A stretch of DNA of 45,656 nucleotides, from the NCBI GenBank assembly GCA_902777325.1, contig CACYTH010000017.1, positions 1 through 45,656 on the forward strand, read 5' to 3'. This stretch comes from an uncultured Coriobacteriaceae bacterium (GTDB taxonomy: Bacteria > Actinomycetota > Coriobacteriia > Coriobacteriales > Atopobiaceae). The notes below the pieces were generated by a model that worked only from the letters and a program-made list of their open reading frames with translations, was not told the DNA's origin and ran no database searches. Position numbers and translations under genes: made by a program. Of the stretch, positions 35,008 through 45,656 are shown one piece after another; position 1 is the first letter of the stretch; each line of letters begins with the position of its first letter.

Positions 35008-35105
35008 ACTGACTTGATTGACCTGCAGTGTACATCATGGTTGACCGCCCGCATAATGGAGTCAGGGAAAAGGCGCCCCGAGGGGCGAGAGAAGGGAAGT
35101 GCATC

Positions 35106-35942
35106 ATGGCAAAGACGTGGCTCATCACTGGTTGCTCAGAGGGCGGCATTGGCGAGGGCATCGCTCGCGCGGTTCTCGAGGCTGGCTACAACGCGGTCGT
35201 GACCGCCCGCACCACCGCCAAGGTCGAAGGCATCGTGGCAGACTATCCCGAGCAGGCACTCGCAGTGGCACTCGACCTCACCGAGCAGGACTCCATCGAA
35301 GCGGCCTTCGAAGCTGCCGTGGCCAAGTTCGGCCAGGTGGACGTGCTGGTCAACAACGCCGGCTACTGCTACCGCAGCTCAGTCGAAGAGGCCGACCCCG
35401 CGGGCGTCCAGGCCATGTTCGACGCAAACTTCTTTGGCATGGTCGCCATGATCAAGAAGGTCCTGCCGGGCATGCGCGAGCGTCATGATGGCGCCATCGT
35501 CAACGTCAGCTCCATCGGTGCCGTGCGCACGGGCGCTGCCTCCGGCTACTACGCCGCCACCAAGGCCGCTGTCGAGCTGATGACCGAGGGTCTGCGCGCC
35601 GAGGTTGCGCCGCTGGGCATCAAGGCGATGATCGTGGAGCCGGGCGCCTTCCGCACCCACTTCTACGACACCTCGCTCAAGGGCTCCGACAACACCGTGG
35701 GCGACTACGCCGAGACCGCCCACAAGCGCTCCGTCGCCCAGAACGTCAACATGCGTCAGCAGCCCGGTGACCCGCTGAAGGCCGGCTATCCCATCGTCAA
35801 GGCTATCGAGGCCGACGACACCCCGCTGCGTCTCTACCTGGGCTCCGACGCCCTTGCGGCCGTGCGCGGTGCGCTCAACGCCCGCCTCGAGGAGCTGGAG
35901 AAGTGGGCCGAGGTCTCCAAGACCACCGACTTTGAGGCGTAA
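35106..35942 (+). CDS. Short-chain dehydrogenase/reductase (SDR)
   Basis: A 278-residue classical SDR. The nucleotide-binding loop is TGCSEGGIGEGIA, with one residue more than the common TGxxxGIG. NNAG and the catalytic Ser (NVSSIGA) and YxxxK (GYYAATK) follow, then VEPGAFRT. The acidic residue controlling cofactor choice is replaced by TARTT, which favours NADP(H). The substrate is unknown. The ATG at 35106 follows GAAGGGAAGTGCATC; the ATG at 35028 lacks a site and lies before the -10. It is the probable target of the divergent LysR regulator. Confidence 0.9.
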   Translation: MAKTWLITGCSEGGIGEGIARAVLEAGYNAVVTARTTAKVEGIVADYPEQALAVALDLTEQDSIEAAFEAAVAKFGQVDVLVNNAGYCYRSSVEEADPAGVQAMFDANFFGMVAMIKKVLPGMRERHDGAIVNVSSIGAVRTGAASGYYAATKAAVELMTEGLRAEVAPLGIKAMIVEPGAFRTHFYDTSLKGSDNTVGDYAETAHKRSVAQNVNMRQQPGDPLKAGYPIVKAIEADDTPLRLYLGSDALAAVRGALNARLEELEKWAEVSKTTDFEA

Positions 35943-35963
35943 GCGCACACTAAAAGTCATGAG

Positions 35964-36004
35964 AAAAAACACCAGCGGGGCGCTCGGATAAGATCTGGGC
36001 GCCC
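35964..36004 (-). terminator. Terminator of the carAB-murT-gatD unit
   Basis: The GGGCGC (35978-35983) / GCGCCC (35999-36004) stem, read on the minus strand, is followed within 8 bp by a T6 run (A6 at 35964-35969 on the plus strand). It lies 9 bp after the gatD stop, between convergent genes. Confidence 0.6.
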
Positions 36005-36012
36005 TCGCCGTC

Positions 36013-36741
36013 TCACAGGAGCCGCTTGCGCATCGTCTCGTTGGCAGCAAGCTCATCTGTATCGTCGAGCGGCTCCAGCTCACATGCTCCGTAGCGGCGC
36101 TCGAGCGCACGCGTGATAAGCCAATCGGCCAAACCTGGATTCTTGGGCAATAGCGGCCCATGCACATAGGTTCCGACCACATTGCGATAGAGGCAGCCCT
36201 CCTCACCGCTTTGACCATCATTGCCATACCCATGGAGCACGCGCCCGAGTGCTTCCACCCCCGCCTCCAGATGCGTGCGCCCGCCGTGGTTCTCGTAGCC
36301 CACGATAGGTTGCGCTGCGATGCGGCTTTCCACCACGACATTGCCGATGAGCCGTGGGCTGCCCCGGTCGGTGTAGAGGTCCACGAGCGAGAGCCCGCGC
36401 ACCTCCTCCTCGCCCATGAGGTAGCTGTGACCGAGCAGCTGGTAGCCGCCACAAACCGCCAGCATGACACCGCCGTCCTCAACGAAGGCCGCGAACTCTT
36501 GGCGTTGTTGATGCAACTCATCGCATACGATGCGCTGTTCCCGATCGGACCCACCGCCGATGAAGACCAAATCGACGTCTGCGAGTGAGGCGCGCTCACC
36601 CATGTGGACCTCATGCACGGTGCAGCCGAGATGCCGCCACTCGAGACGTTTGCGCAGCACCAGCATGTTGCCCGAGTCACCATAGAGGTTGAGAAGCTCA
36701 GGATAGAGGTGCAGTACCTGCAGCGATTGTCCGTTATTCAT
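36013..36741 (-). CDS. gatD: Lipid II isoglutaminyl synthase, glutaminase subunit GatD
   Basis: A 242-residue class I glutamine amidotransferase of the CobB/CobQ-like group. It frees ammonia from glutamine for MurT, which amidates the D-Glu of lipid II to D-isoglutamine. LHLYPELLNLYGDSGN opens the protein; the nucleophile is Cys97 in LAVCGGYQLLG and the His is in TYVHGPLLPKNP. The ATG overlaps the last 8 bases of murT (ATGAATAA), a strong sign of coupled synthesis of a complex. It is the last gene of carA-carB-murT-gatD. A terminator follows. Confidence 0.92.
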   Translation of the reverse strand: MNNGQSLQVLHLYPELLNLYGDSGNMLVLRKRLEWRHLGCTVHEVHMGERASLADVDLVFIGGGSDREQRIVCDELHQQRQEFAAFVEDGGVMLAVCGGYQLLGHSYLMGEEEVRGLSLVDLYTDRGSPRLIGNVVVESRIAAQPIVGYENHGGRTHLEAGVEALGRVLHGYGNDGQSGEEGCLYRNVVGTYVHGPLLPKNPGLADWLITRALERRYGACELEPLDDTDELAANETMRKRLL

Positions 36742-38086
36742 CCTTCTGGCTCCTTTGCTCGAGCTTCGTCTTGGTGGGCCAGAGTGCGGAGTAGTTGGTT
36801 ATCACATAGAGAGGATTCTGCTTCGGCAACACGAAGGCACAATCCAGAACGTCGTCCATCCGCAAGACAACTGGTGCCGCAATACCGGCGTACTTGAGGC
36901 GTACCTGCAGGTCGTTGGCCCGATGTCCGCCTGCCATCACAAAGCTCACGTCCTGCCGCTCCGTAAGGCGCTCGAAGTCGACATCCCACAGCCACGATAC
37001 GTCTCGCCCGTCATTGGCTTCGTCGTTGATGATTATGTATAACGCCTTAAGACGTTCGTCTGCCAACATGAGAGAGATGTTCTGGTTGAGGCCCGTAGGG
37101 TTTTTGGCGAGGTTGAGCACTACCGGATGATCACCAATCACAAAATGCTGAAGGCGCCCGTTGCCGGGATCGAAGCCATCGAGGGTCTGAAGGAACGTGG
37201 CTGAGTCAACGCCTGCACGAAGGGCCACGGCCGCAGCGGCAAGCAGGTTGTAGACGATATAAACGCCACCATCACCGAGGCTCACCTGCCAGCTGTCTGC
37301 TTCGTCGCAGGTAAAGTCAAAGGTTACGCCAGCCTGCCCCAGTCGCACGTTGGTTGCCCGGTAGTCAAGCGTCGGCCGTGCGAAGCCGCAGGCAGGACAG
37401 CGGAAGGCGCCCAACTGGGCATAGGACCGGTAGGCGTAGGAAAGTTCGGTGCCACAGCGCTGGCAGAAGCGAGCCTCAGGTACGCGGTCGCACGGAAGGC
37501 CGAGATCCTCGTTGATGCCAAAGGCGAGTACCTTGGTGCCAGCCGCCTGGGCCCGCTCTGCCACGCCCAAACAAAGCGGATCGTCACCGCACACCAAGAG
37601 CGTTGTCGCAGGAGAGGCAGCAAGCGACTGCACTATGACGTCCTGCACGTGGTCGATCTCTCCTGCGCGGTCGAGCTGGTCGCGAAAGAGGTTGAGCAGC
37701 ACTAGGTAGGTGGGCTGCAGCTGGGGTAGGATATGGGCGCAGGAGAGCTCGTCCGCCTCGATTACCGCCCAGTCGGCTGTATGGCCAGGTAGGAGTGCCG
37801 AAGCCACTCCCGGCAGCATGTTGGCTCCGTCACGATTGCAGAGCACGTGATTGCCTGCCGCCTCGAGTGTAGCGGCAATCACGTTGGTGGTGGTCGTCTT
37901 GCCGTTGGTGCCGCAGACTACCACCGAGCCTTTCCGCGTCTTGCTTTTGAGGTGTGCCACGACCTGTGGATCAATCGCCAACGCCACACGCCCAGGTAGC
38001 TGGGAGCCTGCCCGATGAAGCAGGCCATGCAGGACCGCATATGTTGTACGGCCGGCTATCGTGGCGACAACACTCTTGCTGCTCAT
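36734..38086 (-). CDS. murT: Lipid II isoglutaminyl synthase, Mur-ligase-like subunit MurT
   Basis: A 450-residue Mur ligase homologue that uses ATP and GatD-derived ammonia to amidate lipid II. The P-loop is GTNGKTTTT (59-67). A four-cysteine zinc ribbon (Cys208, 211, 230, 233: CQRCG...CPACG) interrupts the central domain, as in the family. The DUF1727 C-terminus includes NLAKNPTGLNQ and the DANDGRD-like segment NDEANDGRDVSWLWDVDFE. The ATG at 38086 has AGGAGG 7 bp upstream; an ATG at 38101 overlaps carB and lacks one. It begins 11 bp after carB and overlaps gatD by 8 bp. Confidence 0.92.
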   Translation of the reverse strand: MSSKSVVATIAGRTTYAVLHGLLHRAGSQLPGRVALAIDPQVVAHLKSKTRKGSVVVCGTNGKTTTTNVIAATLEAAGNHVLCNRDGANMLPGVASALLPGHTADWAVIEADELSCAHILPQLQPTYLVLLNLFRDQLDRAGEIDHVQDVIVQSLAASPATTLLVCGDDPLCLGVAERAQAAGTKVLAFGINEDLGLPCDRVPEARFCQRCGTELSYAYRSYAQLGAFRCPACGFARPTLDYRATNVRLGQAGVTFDFTCDEADSWQVSLGDGGVYIVYNLLAAAAVALRAGVDSATFLQTLDGFDPGNGRLQHFVIGDHPVVLNLAKNPTGLNQNISLMLADERLKALYIIINDEANDGRDVSWLWDVDFERLTERQDVSFVMAGGHRANDLQVRLKYAGIAAPVVLRMDDVLDCAFVLPKQNPLYVITNYSALWPTKTKLEQRSQKDE

Positions 38087-38097
38087 AATCGGCCTCC

Positions 38098-41251
<3,154 letters not shown>

Positions 41252-41265
<14 letters not shown>

Positions 41266-42580
41266 GGTGGGGCCTCCCCTCGCGCACGTCGATGGACAGA
41301 TAGTCGGGGCTCACGCAGGCCTCGCCCTCGCCGCGCTCGCGCCAGGCATCCATGAGGCTGACGAAGGCCTGGAAGAGGTAGCGCGAGTCATGCGGACCCG
41401 GGCACGCCTCGGGGTGGTACTGCACGGAGAAGGCTGGAATGTCCAGGAACTGGATTCCCTCGGGCGTACCGTCGTTGAGGTTCACGTGCGTCAGGCGCAC
41501 ACGGCCGAGGTGGGACGTCTGCACCACCGGGGCGATGCCGCGCTCGACCCAGTGGCGCAGGTCACGCACGTGGGCTGTCTCGCCTCCGGAAAGCTCGGGG
41601 ACGAGCGGCCCCATGCTGTCGAACACCAGGCCGTAGTTGTGGTTCTGTGCCGTGATCTCCACCCGGCTGGTGAGCAGGTTCATGACCGGCTCGTTGCCAC
41701 CGTGATGCCCGAAGGGCAGCTTCTCTATCTGCGCGCCAGCCGCCAGGGCCATGATCTGGTTACCCAGGCAGATGCCGAAGACGGGCAGATTGCCGAGCAG
41801 GTCCTCCGCGGCCCGCGCCGTCTGCGTCACCTGCCGCGGGTCGCCGGGGCCGTTGGAGAAGAAGATACCGTTCGGATTGAGCGACCGCACGCGCGCAGCG
41901 GGCGTGTCGAAGGGAACGACCGTCACCTCGCAGCCGACCTTGCTGAGCCCCTGCTCGATGCCACGCTTCTCGCCGCAGTCGTAGGCCACCACGCGCAGGG
42001 TCGGACGACCAGATTCCGTGCGCGCGTGGAGCGCATCGGGAGAGGCAAGTACCGTGCGCTCCTCGCGGGGCGACACGTCGGCCACGAAGTTGTGTGCGCT
42101 GATGGCAGGACTGGTGGCCACGCGGGCCACCAGGCTCTCGGGGTCGAGGTCGGTCGTGGAAATGGCTGCCCGCATGGCCCCGGTGCTGCGAATGCGCAGC
42201 GTGAGGGCACGGGTGTCCACTCCCTCGATGGCAATCACTCCGCGGTCGCGCAAGAAGTCGGGAAAGGTGCCCACAGACTGCCAGTTTGACGGTGTGTGGC
42301 ACAGGTCGCGCACCACCAGGCCGCGTAGTGCAGTGCCGCCCGATTGCATTGCCGCCTCACTTACGCCGTAGTTGCCCACCTGCGGATAGGTGAGCGTCAC
42401 AATTTGCCCGGCGTAGCTCGGGTCGGTCACGATTTCCTGATAGCCCACCATCGAGGTGTTGAAGACAACCTCGCCAAAGGTCTCGCCCAAGGCACCGCAA
42501 GCGCGGCCGAAAAAGCAGGTCCCATCCTCAAGCGCAAGCAAGGCCTGCGGCTGACTTCCTTCGGACACAAGCAGGTTCAT
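41252..42580 (-). CDS. carA: Carbamoyl-phosphate synthase small (glutaminase) chain
   Basis: A 442-residue glutaminase chain that passes ammonia to CarB. The N-terminal CPSase domain has [13 protein letters not shown] and [17 protein letters not shown]. The class I amidotransferase domain has GICLGN (Cys nucleophile; Asn replaces the usual His after LG), [10 protein letters not shown] and [10 protein letters not shown]. It is longer than the usual 360-380 residues: about 36 extra residues sit between QNHNYG and [12 protein letters not shown], and about 30 follow the end of the family domain. The ATG at 42580 has AGGAG upstream. It is first in the four-gene unit and divergent from purF. Confidence 0.93.
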
Positions 42581-42708
42581 CTCGGCGCTCCTCATATGAG
42601 TCCAGAACTCTCGAAAGACAAGTCTATTGCCCCGCAAACCCTGTCCCAAAATCCGTTCCAAAGCCGCTACGAGCTGGACAAACGCAGGTCATCGCATGGA
42701 CACTCAAT

Positions 42709-42759
42709 TGTTGCGGGCCCGTCTTTGCCCTGACGCAAAGACGCAATCGTCTCGCAACA
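42709..42759 (+). promoter_or_regulatory. Nested hairpin in the purF-carA intergenic region
   Basis: Outer stem TGTTGCG / CGCAACA (42709-42715, 42753-42759). Inner stem CGTCTTTG / CAAAGACG (42720-42727, 42736-42743). It lies 50 bp upstream of purF and 130 bp upstream of carA. It could be a purF leader structure or a two-fold-symmetric protein site; no known purine riboswitch pattern is recognised. Confidence 0.45.
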
Positions 42760-42808
42760 GGCTCACTGCAGCATGGATTCGGCATTCGTGAGGGCTCTGG
42801 GAGGGAGC

Positions 42809-44251
42809 ATGCGAGAAGACTGCGATTGCCTGCGCGAGGAGTGCGGGATCTTTGGCGTCTGGTCGCCTGGGCAGGATGCGACACGTCTCGTGTACTTCGG
42901 CCTCAAGGCCTTGCAGCACCGGGGGCAGGAATCCGCGGGCATTGCCGCGGCCGACGGGGGCAGCATCCTGATGAGAAAGGGCCTCGGTCTCGTTGACCAG
43001 GTCATCTCCCAAGGTGACATCGCGGCGCTCAAAGGCAAGGCGGCCATCGGGCACGTGCGCTACGCCACTTCTGGCGCACGCGACTGGCAATGCGCCCAAC
43101 CCCACCTGTCGAGCCTCGATGACGCTGTCATCGCCCTTGCGCACAATGGCACGCTCGTCAACGCAGATGAAGTGCGCGACAGGCTCGTGAGGCAGGGCGT
43201 GTCGTTTCGCAGCGACAGCGACAGCGAGACGGCTGTGTCTCTCATAGGACTGAAGGCCGCTCACCACCACAGCATGTGCGAGGGAATCCGGCATATGATG
43301 GCACGTCTCAAGGGTGGGTATGCGATCGTCTTGCTCTGTGAGGATGCTCTCTACGCCTTCCGCGACCCTCATGGCATCAGGCCCCTCGTCCTTGGAAGCC
43401 TCGGGAAACCTGATGGGGGCTTATGGGTCGTCTCCAGCGAGACCTGTGCGCTCGATGCCATCGGTGCCCGTTTTGTGCGCGAGGTGCGCCCCGGCGAGAT
43501 CGTGCGCATTTCCGACGAGGGGCTGTCAAGCGAGCAGGGAACACCAGCCCTTGCCGAGGCGCGCTGTGTCTTCGAGCACGTCTACTTCTCGCGCCCCGAT
43601 TCCATGGAGCGTGGCAGCACCATGTATGGCATGCGCTTCTTGATGGGGCGTCGCTTGGCTCGCGAAGCGCCCGTCGATGCGGACCTTGTCATCGGTGTCC
43701 CCGACTCGGGCTTGCCGCCAGCTGAGGGCTACGCCGCCGAGCTGGGCATTCGCTATGGCGAGGGGTTCATCAAGAACCGCTATGTGGCTCGCACCTTCAT
43801 CGAGCCGACCCAAAGCATGCGTGAGCTGGGCGTCCGTATGAAGTTGAATGCCCTGCGAGACAGCGTGCGCTACAAGCGAATCGTGATGGTCGACGACTCT
43901 ATAGTGCGGGGAACGACGATGCGCCAGCTTGTTCGTATGCAGCGCGATGCTGGCGCTCGAGAAGTGCACGTGCGCATCATGTGCCCGGAAGTCCGTTGGC
44001 CCTGCTTCTATGGAATCGACACCGACACACAGGACCAGCTAATCAGCGCACGACACTCGCCTGAGGAGATTCGATCGTTTATCGGGGCAGACTCCCTTGC
44101 CTTCCTGTCGCTGCCGGGACTTCTACGGTGCGTGCCCTCAGGCGGCTACTGCACCGCCTGCTATACGGGCCATTACCCCGTACGGATTCCCTCTCGACAA
44201 TGCGAAGGGCACTTCCTCAAGGGAAGCCATCCGATCTTTCCCGAAGTATGA
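42809..44251 (+). CDS. purF: Amidophosphoribosyltransferase
   Basis: A 480-residue enzyme that makes 5-phosphoribosylamine from PRPP and glutamine, the first purine step. Starting at the ATG at 42809, which follows GGGAGGG, the nucleophile Cys12 in ECGIFGV is preceded by an 11-residue propeptide, like the B. subtilis enzyme that self-cleaves. The phosphoribosyl domain has the PRPP loop MVDDSIVRGTT. Cysteines for a [4Fe-4S] cluster are present (ARCVFEH, RWPCFYG, YCTACYTG), so the enzyme is the oxygen-sensitive type. An ATG at 42773 lacks a binding site. No other pur gene is adjacent; it is divergent from carA. Confidence 0.94.
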   Translation: MREDCDCLREECGIFGVWSPGQDATRLVYFGLKALQHRGQESAGIAAADGGSILMRKGLGLVDQVISQGDIAALKGKAAIGHVRYATSGARDWQCAQPHLSSLDDAVIALAHNGTLVNADEVRDRLVRQGVSFRSDSDSETAVSLIGLKAAHHHSMCEGIRHMMARLKGGYAIVLLCEDALYAFRDPHGIRPLVLGSLGKPDGGLWVVSSETCALDAIGARFVREVRPGEIVRISDEGLSSEQGTPALAEARCVFEHVYFSRPDSMERGSTMYGMRFLMGRRLAREAPVDADLVIGVPDSGLPPAEGYAAELGIRYGEGFIKNRYVARTFIEPTQSMRELGVRMKLNALRDSVRYKRIVMVDDSIVRGTTMRQLVRMQRDAGAREVHVRIMCPEVRWPCFYGIDTDTQDQLISARHSPEEIRSFIGADSLAFLSLPGLLRCVPSGGYCTACYTGHYPVRIPSRQCEGHFLKGSHPIFPEV

Positions 44252-44296
44252 TGGCGCCAGACCCCCCAATACATGCCAAGGAGCCTGACGCCATCA
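44249..44296. terminator. Large-loop hairpin between convergent purF and the aminotransferase gene
   Basis: Perfect 8-bp stem TGATGGCG / CGCCATCA with a 32-nt loop, starting at the purF stop codon. There is no U-run; a weak candidate. Confidence 0.3.
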
Positions 44297-44313
44297 GATT
44301 CCTAGTATGTGCC

Positions 44314-45531
44314 TTACCCGGCAAGAGCCTCGATTGATGCCCTGAGAATCCCGCACGCCACATCGCAGTCGTCCGTTGTCACGATGAGCGGTGGAACCAA
44401 CCGTATGACGTCATTTCCGATTGCGGTGAGCAGCAGGTGACGACGCACGCACTCGTGCTTGAGCTCGACCGCATCGATGGCGTCATCGAATTCGATGCCA
44501 ATCATAAGGCCCTGACCGCGTACCTCACGCACATGGGGCAGCATGGCTAACCTCTTCATGAGGTAGCTTCCCACTCGCCTTGCATTGCCCGCTAGGTCGT
44601 GGGAGAGCAGCTCATCGACCTGTGCCAACGCCGCCGCGCAGCTGACCGGATGCCCGCCAAACGTGCTCCCGTGTGAGCCTGCCGAGAAGGCCGTGGCCAC
44701 CTCGGACGTCGCGCAGATGGCCCCTATAGGCATGCCTCCGCCCAGCGCCTTGGCCATCGAGACGATATCGGGCTTGATGCCGTAGTGCATGTAGCTCATG
44801 ACCTTACCTGTCCGGCACCATCCGGTCTGCACCTCATCAATAAGCAGCAGCATCTCGTTCTGGTCACAGAACTCCCTCAGGCCGCCCATGAACTCTTGCG
44901 TGGCTGGATGGATGCCGCCCTCGCCTTGGACCGGCTCCACCATGATGGCAATGGTGTTCTCGGTGCAGGCGTCCTTGAACGCCTGCAGGTCATTGTAGGG
45001 CGCATACGAGAATCCGTAGGTCATCGGTCCGTAGCCCACCTGGCACCCGTTGCCTGGCTGCCCTGTCGCCGACATTGCCCCAAAGGTCCGACCATGGAAC
45101 CCCATCTTAGCCGTGACGATGTGGTAGCGATTGGGGCCATAGGTCTCGATGCCGTACTTGCGGGCCATCTTGATCATTGCCTCGTTGGCCTCGGCGCCGG
45201 AGTTCTGGTAGAAGATCTTGTCCATGCCGATGGTCTGACAGACCTTCTCGGCCAGCAGTGCCTGCGGGATGGTGTAGGGATAGTTAAAGGTCTGCATCAA
45301 CGTGCGAGCCTGCTCGACCACGGCCTCGACCACTCGCTCGTTGCAGTTGCCCGCGGAGTTCACGGCGATTCCCGCATAGAAGTCGAGGTATGGCACGCCG
45401 TTCTCGTTGTATATGTACTGGTCTTTGGCGCTCTCAGCCAAAAAGTCGAAACGCTCGTAGGTCTCAATCATGTAGGTGCTGACCTTGTTCTTGATGTCTT
45501 GGGCAGTCAACCCCGTCTCTGCGAGTCTCAT
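44314..45531 (-). CDS. Class III aminotransferase (acetylornithine aminotransferase-like)
   Basis: A 405-residue PLP enzyme of subgroup II (ArgD/GabT/Lat-like). YLDFYAGIAVNSAGN, FYQNSGAEANEAMIKMAR, FHGRTFGAMSATGQP, VEPVQGEGGIHPA, the PLP-Asp region LIDEVQTGWCRTGK and the PLP lysine in SMAKALGGGMPIGA are in place. It looks most like acetylornithine aminotransferase (argD), but no arg biosynthesis gene is adjacent, so another omega-aminotransferase role is possible. The start at 45531 follows GAGAGGAGCGAGGCC. The tail of another gene ends 18 bp upstream, so the two probably form an operon. Confidence 0.88.
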   Translation of the reverse strand: MRLAETGLTAQDIKNKVSTYMIETYERFDFLAESAKDQYIYNENGVPYLDFYAGIAVNSAGNCNERVVEAVVEQARTLMQTFNYPYTIPQALLAEKVCQTIGMDKIFYQNSGAEANEAMIKMARKYGIETYGPNRYHIVTAKMGFHGRTFGAMSATGQPGNGCQVGYGPMTYGFSYAPYNDLQAFKDACTENTIAIMVEPVQGEGGIHPATQEFMGGLREFCDQNEMLLLIDEVQTGWCRTGKVMSYMHYGIKPDIVSMAKALGGGMPIGAICATSEVATAFSAGSHGSTFGGHPVSCAAALAQVDELLSHDLAGNARRVGSYLMKRLAMLPHVREVRGQGLMIGIEFDDAIDAVELKHECVRRHLLLTAIGNDVIRLVPPLIVTTDDCDVACGILRASIEALAG

Positions 45532-45549
45532 GGCCTCGCTCCTCTCTCG

Positions 45550-45656
45550 TCACGCATCCGCCTGGATGTCATCGGCATCCACAAACCCCTTGATCAGCAG
45601 GTATTGCTCTATCAGGCGCACGCAGTCGTGGATGCCCACCTTCTCGCTGTTGAGCG
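45550..45656 (-). CDS. C-terminal tail of an unidentified protein (cut by window edge)
   Basis: The last 34 codons of a minus-strand gene: NSEKVGIHDCVRLIEQYLL, then IKGFVDADDIQADA and a TGA. The helix after an N-S-E-K-V start resembles the end of M20-type metallopeptidases/deacylases, but too little is visible to assign it. It ends 18 bp before the aminotransferase gene, which suggests cotranscription. Confidence 0.55.
   Translation of the reverse strand, partial: LNSEKVGIHDCVRLIEQYLLIKGFVDADDIQADA

Overview
The window is high-GC bacterial chromosome with strong Shine-Dalgarno sequences and short intergenic gaps. The gene set suggests an anaerobic, DAP-peptidoglycan-type actinobacterium, most likely Coriobacteriia (Olsenella/Atopobium-like). 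The clues are a GGGtGRT/Fe-S scaffold pair, diaminopimelate dehydrogenase with LysA, MurT/GatD lipid II amidation, a [4Fe-4S] PurF, ferredoxin-tailed aldo/keto reductases and a water-forming NADH oxidase. The assignment is an inference from gene content and style; no database was searched. No tRNA, rRNA, transposase, prophage or CRISPR array was seen.

Layout. 1-1570 (minus): an Fe-S scaffold-like gene followed by a GGGtGRT gene that is frameshifted and cut by the window edge. 1923-5928 (plus): SWIM/SNF2 helicase and a DUF554 membrane protein. 6033-9926 (minus): YARHG lipoprotein, then an XRE-cupin regulator and AMP-forming acyl-CoA synthetase pair. 10199-14292 (plus): a leucine-codon-rich leader peptide with hairpins, then leuA, ilvB and ilvN, the branched-chain amino acid unit. 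14405-15748: NADH oxidase. 15854-18993 (minus): VWA protein, lysA and ddh (meso-DAP synthesis, then lysine). 19123-20198: an MBL hydrolase bracketed by REP-like repeats and preceded by a 71-bp palindrome. 20334-22771: Fe-S aldo/keto reductase, CMD-family protein and DUF4418 protein. 22863-26392: LysR-ZIP transporter pair, PARG-like macrodomain protein and idi. 26444-27890 (minus): HAD protein and esterase. 28040-29853 (plus): GNAT acetyltransferase and two flavodoxin-fold proteins, with a second copy of the 71-bp palindrome between them. 29946-33439: second Fe-S aldo/keto reductase, DJ-1/PfpI protein and GH1 phospho-glucosidase. 33527-35942: RNA 2'-phosphotransferase translationally coupled to a LysR regulator, divergent from an SDR. 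36013-42580 (minus): carA-carB-murT-gatD, a tightly overlapping four-gene unit. 42809-44251: purF. 44314-45656 (minus): ArgD-like aminotransferase and the tail of a further gene.

How the genes work together. Amino-acid and nitrogen metabolism dominates: Leu/Val/Ile entry steps, DAP/lysine, carbamoyl phosphate, purine entry and a class III aminotransferase. DAP made by Ddh can feed peptidoglycan whose lipid II is amidated by MurT-GatD. A second theme is anaerobic redox chemistry: two Fe-S aldo/keto reductases, flavodoxin-like proteins, NADH oxidase, a CMD protein and DJ-1. Convergent gene pairs are separated by long perfect hairpins without U-runs, probably bidirectional terminators.

Most notable signals: the Leu-codon leader and hairpin before leuA; two copies of a 71-bp near-palindrome; REP-like units flanking the MBL gene; a 17-bp palindrome upstream of two unrelated genes; the lysR-kptA ATGA overlap; and the disrupted GGGtGRT gene.
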